From: Variovorax sp. OV700 | GTDB taxonomy: Bacteria; Pseudomonadota; Gammaproteobacteria; Burkholderiales; Burkholderiaceae_C | Length of the DNA: 48,298 nt | Assembly: GCF_900099805.1 (NCBI RefSeq) | Contig: NZ_FNDR01000021.1 | Location: 1 to 48,298 of the forward strand | Direction: 5' to 3' | Shown: one piece after another, positions 24,905 through 32,043 of the stretch | Layout of the letters: every line of letters starts with the position of its first letter | Numbering within the stretch: the first letter of the stretch is position 1 | The notes under the pieces: generated by a model | What the model saw: the letters and a program-made list of their open reading frames with translations, nothing else | Told to the model about the DNA's origin: nothing | Database searches by the model: none | Translations under genes and position numbers: made by a program

Positions 24905-25855
24905 ATGCCGAAGGCGATCAAGCATCTTCAAGCTGTCGTTCGTGAAATCGACGCGCCCCTGGCGGGAGTCAAGCGGCTTGTGTTGACCGACCAGGACGGC
25001 TGGCGTTTGCCTGCGTTCAGGCCCGGAGCGCACATCGATCTTCATCTGGGCAATGGGCTCGTACGTACCTATTCCTTATGCAACGATCCCGCCGACTGCA
25101 GGAGATACGTTGTTGCGGTCAAACGCGAAGAGGAGGGGCGCGGCGGGTCTCGCCACATACACGACGAGCTTTGTGCGGGGCAGGTCATCGGTGTTTCGGT
25201 ACCGCGCAGCGGGCTGGAGCTCTCGTCCACCGGAATGAACATCTTTGTTGCGGGCGGCATAGGCGTCACACCGTTCGTCTCGGCCATCCTGGCACTGGAG
25301 CGTGAAGGCAAGTCGAACTATCAGCTGCACTGGGCCAGCATGGGCGAGCCGAGCCTGATCGACATGCTGGAGCCGGCGGTAAAGGGTGGACGGGTCCACT
25401 TGTACAACACGCTCGAGGTCAGTCCGCCCGACATCCGATCCATCGTGGAGGGCTTCGGCCCGGACGCGAAGGCATTCTGCTGTGGGCCCACGGGGATGCT
25501 CGATGCATTCGAATCCGCTGTCGCCGAGTGGCCCGAAAGCCGCAAGCACGTCGAGCGGTTCACCGCGCCCAAGCTTGTGCCAACCCTGAACGCGCAGCCG
25601 TACAGCGTGGTGCTGGCCAAGAGCGGACGCGAGATGGAGGTGCAGCCCGAAGTGGGCCTTCTTGCCACGTTGGAGGCGATGGAGGCGGACATTTCCGTCT
25701 CATGCGCAGGCGGCATCTGCGGCGCATGCCGCACACGCTGGACCGAGGGGCCGCCCATCCATCATGACCGGGTACTGAGCGCTCAGGAGCGCGCGCATGA
25801 AGTGATCGTGTGCGTTGCGGAGTGCGCAGGGCCCCGGCTGGTGCTCGACCTCTAG
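24905..25855 (+). CDS. PDR/VanB-type flavin and 2Fe-2S reductase
   Basis: 316-residue phthalate-dioxygenase-reductase-type electron carrier. The flavin motif RTYSL is at 54-58, NAD-binding GGIGVTP at 117-123, CGPTGML at 193-199 and a C-terminal plant-type ferredoxin with Cys267, Cys272, Cys275 and Cys303. It moves electrons from NAD(P)H through FMN to the iron-sulfur centre. Such reductases usually serve Rieske oxygenases, but none is present here. The adjacent partner is the MOSC protein, so the pair may form a molybdenum N- or S-oxide reductase. Confidence 0.87.
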   Translation: MPKAIKHLQAVVREIDAPLAGVKRLVLTDQDGWRLPAFRPGAHIDLHLGNGLVRTYSLCNDPADCRRYVVAVKREEEGRGGSRHIHDELCAGQVIGVSVPRSGLELSSTGMNIFVAGGIGVTPFVSAILALEREGKSNYQLHWASMGEPSLIDMLEPAVKGGRVHLYNTLEVSPPDIRSIVEGFGPDAKAFCCGPTGMLDAFESAVAEWPESRKHVERFTAPKLVPTLNAQPYSVVLAKSGREMEVQPEVGLLATLEAMEADISVSCAGGICGACRTRWTEGPPIHHDRVLSAQERAHEVIVCVAECAGPRLVLDL

Positions 25856-25874
25856 GCTGCTGGGCGAGACACTC

Positions 25875-26483
25875 GTGCCAGAATCGGACCCCGCAGCAAT
25901 TTCCAGAGGGTTGCAAGCAGCCGATCGGCCTGCCGTAGACCCGTTCAAAGCCTTGGCACTACACCTCAAGTACCTGCGCGTCCAAAGCGGACTGACGCTG
26001 GAGAATCTGGCTCGAGATTCAGGGCTGACGCGCAGCTATTTGTCGAAGATCGAGCGGGGCGTATCCACCCCGTCGATCGAGTCGGCGCTCAATATCGCCA
26101 AGGCCCTGGGCGTGACGGTGGACCGGCTCTTCGGACAACAGCCGGAGGAAGACGTCGTTTCGATCGTCCGGGGCAACGGATCCATTGCGGGAGATCCCAC
26201 GACGCATCTCTCGCTGGTCGCGGGCCTTCGCGACGATCGCGTGATGCGGGCATTCATCGTGCGGCCGGGAAAAACCCAGAAGCGCGGCCGGATCATGAGC
26301 CACCATGAGGGCGAAGAAGTCCTCTTCGTTCTCACCGGCCACATCGAGATGCAGATCGGGGCGCGCAAGGAGCGGCTGGAGCCAGGCGACTGTGTGCAGT
26401 TCGACTCCACCATTCCGCACAAGCTCACGGCGCTCACCGACGAACCGGCCTCGGCCCTGGTCGTGATTGCCGCCACCGCATAG
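25875..26483 (+). CDS. XRE-family regulator with C-terminal cupin domain
   Basis: About 202 residues. The helix-turn-helix is HLKYLRVQSGLTLENLARDSGLTRSYLSKIERG followed by VSTPSIESALNIAKAL, and the C-terminal cupin carries SHHEGEEVLFVLTGHIEMQIG and LEPGDCVQFDSTIPHKL. This is the SutR/PuuR-like architecture in which the cupin senses a small ligand. A GTG 19 bases after the reductase stop is the best start. It lies in the operon controlled by site O1, which makes it the first candidate to bind the shared operator and regulate itself. Confidence 0.85.
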   Translation: MPESDPAAISRGLQAADRPAVDPFKALALHLKYLRVQSGLTLENLARDSGLTRSYLSKIERGVSTPSIESALNIAKALGVTVDRLFGQQPEEDVVSIVRGNGSIAGDPTTHLSLVAGLRDDRVMRAFIVRPGKTQKRGRIMSHHEGEEVLFVLTGHIEMQIGARKERLEPGDCVQFDSTIPHKLTALTDEPASALVVIAATA

Positions 26484-26522
26484 GCCCTCAGGCGCGGCTC
26501 GCCCCGCAGCCTGAACCCAGCC

Positions 26523-27212
26523 TCAGCGGGACGGCGCGAGCACCCCATTCGAAGAGAATCGCCGCAGCGTGGGCGCCGGCTTCAGCGGCGCTCCGGTGAG
26601 CTGCTGCACCGATTCAAGCGATGCACCCTCGAAAAGCGCCTGCACGACGAATCCATCGGCGGTGACGTCGATGATCGCGAGATTCGTGAACACCTTGGCC
26701 ACGACACCCACTGCCGTGAGCGGCAAGGTGCAACGCTCGACCAGGCGCGGCTGGGCGTCGCGCGTGGTGTGCTCCATCATCACCCAGATCTGCTTGGCTC
26801 CCACGGCAAGATCGATCGCTCCGCCGATGGCCGGCGGCGCACCGTTCAGATCGCCCGTGGTCCAGTTGGCCAGGTCACCGTGCTGGGAGACCTGGAACGC
26901 ACCGAGGATGGCGATGTCGAGGTGGCCTCCGCGCATCATCGAGAACGACAGGCTCGAGTCGAAGAAGGAGCCGCCGCGGGCGAGTGTGACGGGCATCTTC
27001 CCTGCATTGATCAGGTCCAGGTCTTCCTCTCCCTCGGCCGGTTTTGGCCCGACGTTGAGAATGCCGTTCTCGCTGTGGAGCATGACCGAGGTATCGGAGG
27101 GAAGATAATCCGCCACGCTCGTCGGTGCTCCGATGCCGAGGTTGACGAACCCTTGCTTGGGAAGCTGGTGTGCGACCAGGCGCGCGAGTTCCAGTCTGGA
27201 TAGCGAGTTCAT
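26523..27212 (-). CDS. 3-oxoacid CoA-transferase subunit B
   Basis: 229-residue beta subunit of a family I CoA-transferase (PcaJ/ScoB/CatJ type). The catalytic glutamate is Glu48 in HSENGIL, and GGHLDIAILGAFQVSQHGDLANW is the family pattern. It forms the CoA-thioester intermediate and transfers CoA between acids, usually from succinyl-CoA to an oxo-acid. It shares ATGA with subunit A upstream. The long open frame upstream of this ATG is antisense-like and was not used. It faces the XRE-cupin gene convergently. Confidence 0.88.
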   Translation of the reverse strand: MNSLSRLELARLVAHQLPKQGFVNLGIGAPTSVADYLPSDTSVMLHSENGILNVGPKPAEGEEDLDLINAGKMPVTLARGGSFFDSSLSFSMMRGGHLDIAILGAFQVSQHGDLANWTTGDLNGAPPAIGGAIDLAVGAKQIWVMMEHTTRDAQPRLVERCTLPLTAVGVVAKVFTNLAIIDVTADGFVVQALFEGASLESVQQLTGAPLKPAPTLRRFSSNGVLAPSR

Positions 27213-27871
27213 GCGGGCCTCGAGAGAAAGACGCGGTCGACAAAGATGCAAGGGGTGATGATGCCTTCGGGGTCGAGCTCGCCGGGCTCCAGGAGTTCGT
27301 CGACTTCCACCGCGACCACCTCTGCGGCAGTGGCCATCACCACGGAATGATTTCGTGCCGTCTTGTTGTAGTTCAGGTTGCCGAGCACATCGGCCTGCCG
27401 ACCCTTCAGGAGCGAGAACTGCGCGTGCAAGGGCTTCTCCAGAAGGAACTCGCGGCCGTCGACCACGACCTTCTGCTTGCCCTTCTCGAACACGGTGCCT
27501 ACACCCGTGGGAGTGAGGAATCCGCCAAGGCCCGCACCGCCGGCCCGGATGCGCTCGACCAGCGTGCCCTGCGGGACCAGTTCGAGTTCGACATCGCCGG
27601 CCCGGTATTGGTCGGCGAACACGTCCGCGCTTCGCGGATAGGAACAGATGATCTTGCGGACGATGCGCGCACCGAACCACAGCGAAAGGTCCTGGCCGCC
27701 GGAGCCTGCGTTGTTGGAGATGACGGTCAGTTCGCGCACCCCCAGGTCCAGTACCGCCTCGATCATCCCGCGCGGAACGCCCGCGCCGCCGAAACCGCCG
27801 ACCATCACCGTGTCTCCGTCGCGCAAGCCAGCTACCGCGGCGCTCGCATCCTTGACGACCACATTTCTCAT
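27209..27871 (-). CDS. 3-oxoacid CoA-transferase subunit A
   Basis: 220-residue alpha subunit (PcaI/ScoA type). GDTVMVGGFGGAGVPRGMIEAVLD near residue 20-40 is the CoA-binding glycine-rich stretch, and LTVISNNAG, VPQGTLVERIRAGGAGLGGFLTPTGVGT follow. It works as a heterodimer or heterotetramer with subunit B. Start and stop both overlap neighbours by ATGA, so acyl-CoA dehydrogenase, A and B form a tightly coupled set. The acid substrate is unknown; its CoA ester presumably goes to the dehydrogenase. Confidence 0.88.
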   Translation of the reverse strand: MRNVVVKDASAAVAGLRDGDTVMVGGFGGAGVPRGMIEAVLDLGVRELTVISNNAGSGGQDLSLWFGARIVRKIICSYPRSADVFADQYRAGDVELELVPQGTLVERIRAGGAGLGGFLTPTGVGTVFEKGKQKVVVDGREFLLEKPLHAQFSLLKGRQADVLGNLNYNKTARNHSVVMATAAEVVAVEVDELLEPGELDPEGIITPCIFVDRVFLSRPA

Positions 27872-29070
27872 CGATCAGATTCCTTTTGCGCGGGCGAAGG
27901 CCCGTAGTCTTTGGCCAGGCCCTTGGCGATGCGGTCGAGCAGCATCTGACTGGTGCCGTCGCCAAATGCCGCCAGCCTTGTTTCGCTCGACAGCATGGAA
28001 AGGCGGTGATCGGCGCTCGCGCCGGTGGCGCCCATTGCACGCTGGCACTGGTCGAGTGCCCAGACGGCCACGTCGACGGCGAACTTCTTCGCCTGCGCGG
28101 CCAGCGTCAGGGCCGCCTTTCCCGTTTGCACGGCAATCGCAGCGCGCAGCACGAGTGCATTGGCTGCTTCCAGGCGCAGGGATACCTCCGCGAGTTCCCA
28201 TCCGAGTCCCTGGTGCCTGAGCAGCGGCTTGCCGAAGGCTTGCCTTGATTCCGCGTAGCCGACCGTCTCTGCCAAGGCGGCCCTGGCAGAGGCGACGCAC
28301 ATTGCCGCGACGTGAACGCGTGCGGCATTGACGGATGCCATGGAAGACTTGAACGCCTGCCCCGGCGGGTCGAAGAGACACCAGTCGGGAACGAAATGAT
28401 CCTGGAAGATCAGGGAGGCCAGCCTGAAGGACCGTGCCCCCGGCATGACGAGCTCTTCCCTGCGCAGCGTCGGCCCGTCAACCAGGGGCACCAGAAAAGA
28501 CGCGATATCGTCAGCTTCCGCGCCGGCTGGGTCCTCAACTCTTGCAAGCAGGTTGGCGCACTGGATGATCGAACCGTTGGTGATCCACGACTTCGTGCCG
28601 CTGATCAGCCATCCGCCGTCCACGCGCCGTGCCATTGTCTTCAGCGCGGCCAGGTCGCTGCCGCCGTCCGGCTCCGACATGGCGGGGGCGCACAGCGTGC
28701 GCCCGCCCAGCATGGCGCCGAGGAGCTCGGCACGTTGCTTCTCGGAGCCGAAGCGGGCCACGCGAGTCACGGAGCCCTGCAGATTGTTGATGGCAAAGGC
28801 GGCGGCAAAGCCATGCTCCGCCATCGTCTGGGCCACACGGATCTTGCAGAGGAACGAGGCATCGTGGCCGCCGAATTCCCTTGGTGCTTGAAGCCCCAGG
28901 AAGCCTTCCTTTGCCCACCTGTCGATCCACGAAACATCGTAGGCGCGACCCTGCGTGTGCGACTGCAGGAGATGGGCGCTGAATTCGCCGCGGCAGAAGT
29001 CGCCGGCGGTCTCGACCAGCGATCTTTCCGCCGCGGACAGTCTCTCGTCGTAGAGGTCGTAGAAGTTCAT
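27868..29070 (-). CDS. Acyl-CoA dehydrogenase-family flavoprotein
   Basis: 400-residue protein of normal ACAD length. Flavin-contacting APAMSEPDGGSDLAALKT and WITNGSI, plus the ESRQAFGKPLLRHQGL and QRAMGATGASADHRLSML segments, are typical. At the position where short-chain ACADs carry the catalytic glutamate of YEGT it reads FGDGTSQM, so an aspartate sits there. The base may lie elsewhere, as in long-chain or isovaleryl enzymes, or the chemistry may differ (ACAD-fold desulfinases are known from Variovorax-related sulfur pathways). It lies between a Bug receptor and CoA-transferase genes. Confidence 0.84.
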   Translation of the reverse strand: MNFYDLYDERLSAAERSLVETAGDFCRGEFSAHLLQSHTQGRAYDVSWIDRWAKEGFLGLQAPREFGGHDASFLCKIRVAQTMAEHGFAAAFAINNLQGSVTRVARFGSEKQRAELLGAMLGGRTLCAPAMSEPDGGSDLAALKTMARRVDGGWLISGTKSWITNGSIIQCANLLARVEDPAGAEADDIASFLVPLVDGPTLRREELVMPGARSFRLASLIFQDHFVPDWCLFDPPGQAFKSSMASVNAARVHVAAMCVASARAALAETVGYAESRQAFGKPLLRHQGLGWELAEVSLRLEAANALVLRAAIAVQTGKAALTLAAQAKKFAVDVAVWALDQCQRAMGATGASADHRLSMLSSETRLAAFGDGTSQMLLDRIAKGLAKDYGPSPAQKESDR

Positions 29071-29098
29071 CGGGTTCGAATACTCGGGTGGGATTCGT

Positions 29099-30082
29099 TC
29101 AGCGGGCCAGGGGCGTCGTCAGTGTCTTCGCCCAATCGTTCCAGAACACGATCTCCTTGGCCACCTGCTTGGTGTACAGATCGGGTGTCGACGCCTTTAC
29201 CGGGACGGCGCCGAGCGTCTCCAACTGCGCCAGGAACTCGGGGCTCGTCACCACCTTGTCGAGCGCCGCCGCAATCTTCTGGACGACGGGGCCCGGCGTG
29301 CCGGCAGGTGCCGCAATGCCGAACCAGGGCGAAAGATCGATCGGCTTGCTGCCGGCTTCCTGGAGCGTGGGAAGGTCCGGGAATGCGGGCGAACGCTCCG
29401 GCGCGGCGACTGCAAGGGCCTTGATCTTTCCGGCGCGGATGTGCTGGGCGACCGTTGCCTCGGTGAAAAAGCCGACCTGCACCACGCCGGCCATGAGATC
29501 GGTGATGGGCTGTGCGCCGCCCTTGTAGTTGACGAACGTGAGTTGCGTGCCGTTGCGTGCATCGAACAGCGTTCCGCCGATGTGCGATGTCGCGCCGAAG
29601 GTGCCGCCGAAATTCAGCTTGCCGGGGTTTGCCTTGGCGTAGGCGATGAGCTCCTTGATGCTGTTGACCGGCACCTCGGGATTCACGACGACGAGGTTGC
29701 GCTGCTTGGCGACGTTCCTGACGTAGGCGAAATCCTTGAGCTGGTCATAGGAAAGCGTCGGATTCAAGGCTTGGCCGCGCGTCTGCGAGGACTCCACCGC
29801 GACGAGCAGGGTGTAGCCGTCCGGCTTCGCTTTGGCCACGGCGTCGGCACCGACGATGCCGCCGGCGCCCGCGCGGTTGTCAATGATGATCGTGCCATTG
29901 AGTTCCTTGCCCAGAGCCTGGGCAATCACGCGGGCAACGATGTCCGTGGGCCCCCCTGGCGGGAAACCCGCCACGAGCTTGATGGGCTTCGACGGATACG
30001 GCTCGTCGGCCAACGCGGTGGTGATGGCCAGGCAGGCGAGGCCGGCGGCGACAAGCCAGTTCTTGATGGAGTGGGGCTTCAT
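29099..30082 (-). CDS. Bug/TctC-family tripartite tricarboxylate receptor
   Basis: 327-residue receptor. The signal peptide ends TTALADE, then YPSKPIKLVAGFPPGGPTDIVARVIAQAL, IIDNRAGAGGIVGADAVAKA, FVNYKGGAQPITDLMAGVVQ and FPDLPTLQEAGSKPID. The ATG giving MKPHSIK has AAGGAAG seven bases upstream; an earlier in-frame start would lie inside the promoter. It is the first gene of the leftward CoA-transferase operon and its likely job is capture of the carboxylate substrate. No tctA/tctB partner is seen. Confidence 0.9.
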   Translation of the reverse strand: MKPHSIKNWLVAAGLACLAITTALADEPYPSKPIKLVAGFPPGGPTDIVARVIAQALGKELNGTIIIDNRAGAGGIVGADAVAKAKPDGYTLLVAVESSQTRGQALNPTLSYDQLKDFAYVRNVAKQRNLVVVNPEVPVNSIKELIAYAKANPGKLNFGGTFGATSHIGGTLFDARNGTQLTFVNYKGGAQPITDLMAGVVQVGFFTEATVAQHIRAGKIKALAVAAPERSPAFPDLPTLQEAGSKPIDLSPWFGIAAPAGTPGPVVQKIAAALDKVVTSPEFLAQLETLGAVPVKASTPDLYTKQVAKEIVFWNDWAKTLTTPLAR

Positions 30083-30117
30083 GGGGCTTCCTTCTGCAGA
30101 AGTGAGGAGGTGGTAGA

Positions 30118-30148
30118 AGTATTGGCTACAGGACACATTGTGTCAATT
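30118..30148 (-). promoter_or_regulatory. Operator O2 on the promoter of the Bug/ACAD/CoA-transferase operon
   Basis: On the minus strand a consensus -35 TTGACA (30146-30141) and AATACT (30123-30118) are exactly 17 bases apart and point toward the receptor gene, giving a leader of about 30 bases. Over the -35 and spacer lies GACAC-ATT-GTGTC (core 30132-30144), matching 14 of 21 positions of site O1. Confidence 0.7.
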
Positions 30149-30344
30149 AGGACTCGTATCAGGGTTTACGAGCAAGACTCGGGCCTGCGCTCAAGTCGGG
30201 AGAAATCTGCAGATTCGATCCTTCGGTCTCGCAATGAAGTGCGAATCGCCCAATGAAAGTGCGTGCGCGTCCGCATGTTGGTGCGACTCGGCGGATGCGC
30301 GAACGCCTTCGAGAAAGCAGTGGATGATCTCTAAGCGATCGGTC

Positions 30345-30357
30345 TAAAATTGCCGCA
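30345..30357 (+). promoter_or_regulatory. Leaderless promoter of acuR
   Basis: A -10-like TAAAAT (30345-30350) is six bases before the acuR ATG, so transcription would begin at the A of the start codon. No Shine-Dalgarno sequence is present upstream. The -35 element is weak. A leaderless acuR-acuI-dddL transcript is known in Rhodobacter sphaeroides. Confidence 0.55.
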
Positions 30358-31022
30358 TGATAGAAAAACCCAGAACGGCCGTGGCGCGCGGCAAGCGGCC
30401 TTCGCCGGCGTATGCGGCAACGCGCGATGTACTGATCCGATGCGGGATGGAGCTGCTCACCGAGCAGGGCTTCAGTTCGACGGGCCTGGATGCCGTGCTG
30501 AAGCGGGCGACCGTGCCCAAGGGCTCGTTCTATCACTACTTCGCAAACAAGGACGCATTCGGAGCGGCCGTGATGGACGCGTATGACGACTACTTCAAGC
30601 GCAAGCTCGATCGGTGGCTGCTGAACCAGGAACGCGCACCGCTCGATCGGCTTGCCGACTTCATTGCCGATGCATCCCGGGGCATGCGCAAGCACCGCTT
30701 CACGCGCGGCTGCCTGGTTGGCAACCTGAGCCAGGAACTGGGTGCCTTGCCTGTGGATTTTCGCGAACGACTCAATGCCATTCTTGTCGGCTGGCAGGAG
30801 CGGGTGGCTCGCTGCCTGCGAGAGGCCCAGTCCGCAGGAACCATTGCGGCAACGCTGGACGTCGAGCAGCTCGCCGAGTTCTTCTGGATCGCCTGGGAGG
30901 GGGCCGTGCTCCGAGCCAGGCTGGTGCAGTCGGACCGTCCCCTGGTGACCTTCATCGAGGCATTCCTGTTCAGCCTGGGCGCGCGCGCCCAGGCCTCGCC
31001 CCGCCACGCGGCGGATCAATGA
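30357..31022 (+). CDS. acuR: AcuR-like TetR-family regulator (acrylate-responsive)
   Basis: 221-residue TetR protein. The DNA-binding part is LIRCGMELLTEQGFSSTGLDAVLKRATVPKGSFYHYFANKDAFG, with the PKGSFYHYF recognition segment. The ligand domain contains HRFTRGCLVGNLSQELGALP and FFWIAWEGAVLRARL, as I recall from AcuR and NemR-like repressors. In AcuR the ligand is acrylate. The gene is 21 bases before an acuI homologue, the same pair and order as in DMSP-degrading alphaproteobacteria. No DMSP lyase gene lies nearby. Confidence 0.78.
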   Translation: MIEKPRTAVARGKRPSPAYAATRDVLIRCGMELLTEQGFSSTGLDAVLKRATVPKGSFYHYFANKDAFGAAVMDAYDDYFKRKLDRWLLNQERAPLDRLADFIADASRGMRKHRFTRGCLVGNLSQELGALPVDFRERLNAILVGWQERVARCLREAQSAGTIAATLDVEQLAEFFWIAWEGAVLRARLVQSDRPLVTFIEAFLFSLGARAQASPRHAADQ

Positions 31023-31043
31023 TTTTTATATTGGAGTGAAAAC

Positions 31044-32030
31044 ATGTTCAAAGGCATCGTCATTGAGAAAGACGCGGAGGGCTACCGCGCCTCGCTGGCC
31101 GAGATCGATGAAAACCGCCTGCCCGCAGGCGACGTCACGGTCCGTGTCGACTACAGCACGCTGAACTACAAGGATGGCCTGGCCATCACCGGAAAGGGTC
31201 CCGTCGTCCGGAGCTTCCCCATGGTCCCGGGCATCGACTTTGCGGGCGTGGTGGAGCAGAGCGACCATCCCGAATTCAAGCCGGGCGACACGGTGGTGCT
31301 CAACGGCTGGGGCGTTGGCGAAGCGCACTGGGGCGGGCTCGCACAGCGGGCGCGCGTGAAGGGCGACTGGTTGATTCCGCTTCCGAAGCGTTTCAGCACC
31401 AGGGATGCCATGGCCATCGGGACCGCGGGGTACACCGCCATGCTGTGCGTGCTGGCCCTGGAGCGGCATGGGCTCAAGGCGGGCGATGGGCCGGTGCTCG
31501 TGACGGGTGCGAACGGCGGCGTGGGAAGCGTTGCGATTGCCCTCTTGGCCAAGCTCGGGTACACGGTCACCGCGTCCACGGGGCGGCCGGGCGAGTCCGA
31601 CTATCTTCGGCGGCTCGGTGCTACCGACGTGATCGATCGCAAGGAGTTGAGCGAACCGGGCAAGCCGCTGCAGAAGGAGCGCTGGGCCGCCGCCGTGGAT
31701 TCGGTTGGCAGCCACACGCTAGCCAACGTATGCGCGCAGCTTCGATACAACGGCGTGGTCGCCGCGTGCGGCCTGGCCCAGGGGCTCGACCTGCCCGCGT
31801 CGGTTGCGCCGTTCATCCTCCGCGGTGTAAGCCTCGTCGGCATCGATAGCGTGATGCGGCCAAAGGCAGACCGCGTCGCGGCGTGGGAGCGGCTGGCGCG
31901 CGATCTGCACGGACCGTTCCTGGAAGACATTGCGACCGAGATCGCGCTGCCGCAAGCGATCGATGCGGCCGCGAGGCTCATGCGGGGCGAGATCCGCGGT
32001 CGCGTGGTCGTCGACGTGAACGCGTCTTGA
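31044..32030 (+). CDS. acuI: Acryloyl-CoA reductase, MDR family (AcuI/YhdH)
   Basis: 328-residue zinc-free MDR enzyme. The N-terminus MFKGIVIEKDAEGYRASLAEI, STLNYKDGLAITGKGPVVRSFPMVPGIDFAG, WGVGEAHWGGLAQRARVKGDWL, and the NADPH site VLVTGANGGVGSVAIALLAKLGYTVTASTGR match AcuI/YhdH. It reduces toxic acryloyl-CoA to propionyl-CoA with NADPH. GGAG lies eight bases before the ATG. Its presence says that acrylate or acryloyl-CoA arises in this pathway or from the environment. Confidence 0.87.
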   Translation: MFKGIVIEKDAEGYRASLAEIDENRLPAGDVTVRVDYSTLNYKDGLAITGKGPVVRSFPMVPGIDFAGVVEQSDHPEFKPGDTVVLNGWGVGEAHWGGLAQRARVKGDWLIPLPKRFSTRDAMAIGTAGYTAMLCVLALERHGLKAGDGPVLVTGANGGVGSVAIALLAKLGYTVTASTGRPGESDYLRRLGATDVIDRKELSEPGKPLQKERWAAAVDSVGSHTLANVCAQLRYNGVVAACGLAQGLDLPASVAPFILRGVSLVGIDSVMRPKADRVAAWERLARDLHGPFLEDIATEIALPQAIDAAARLMRGEIRGRVVVDVNAS

Positions 32031-32043
32031 GAATAGGACCGTC

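Noticed and set aside
26523..28040. A 505-codon minus-strand open frame over the CoA-transferase genes
   Set aside because: Only the part from the ATG at 27212 matches subunit B; the upstream extension is a shifted frame of subunit A.
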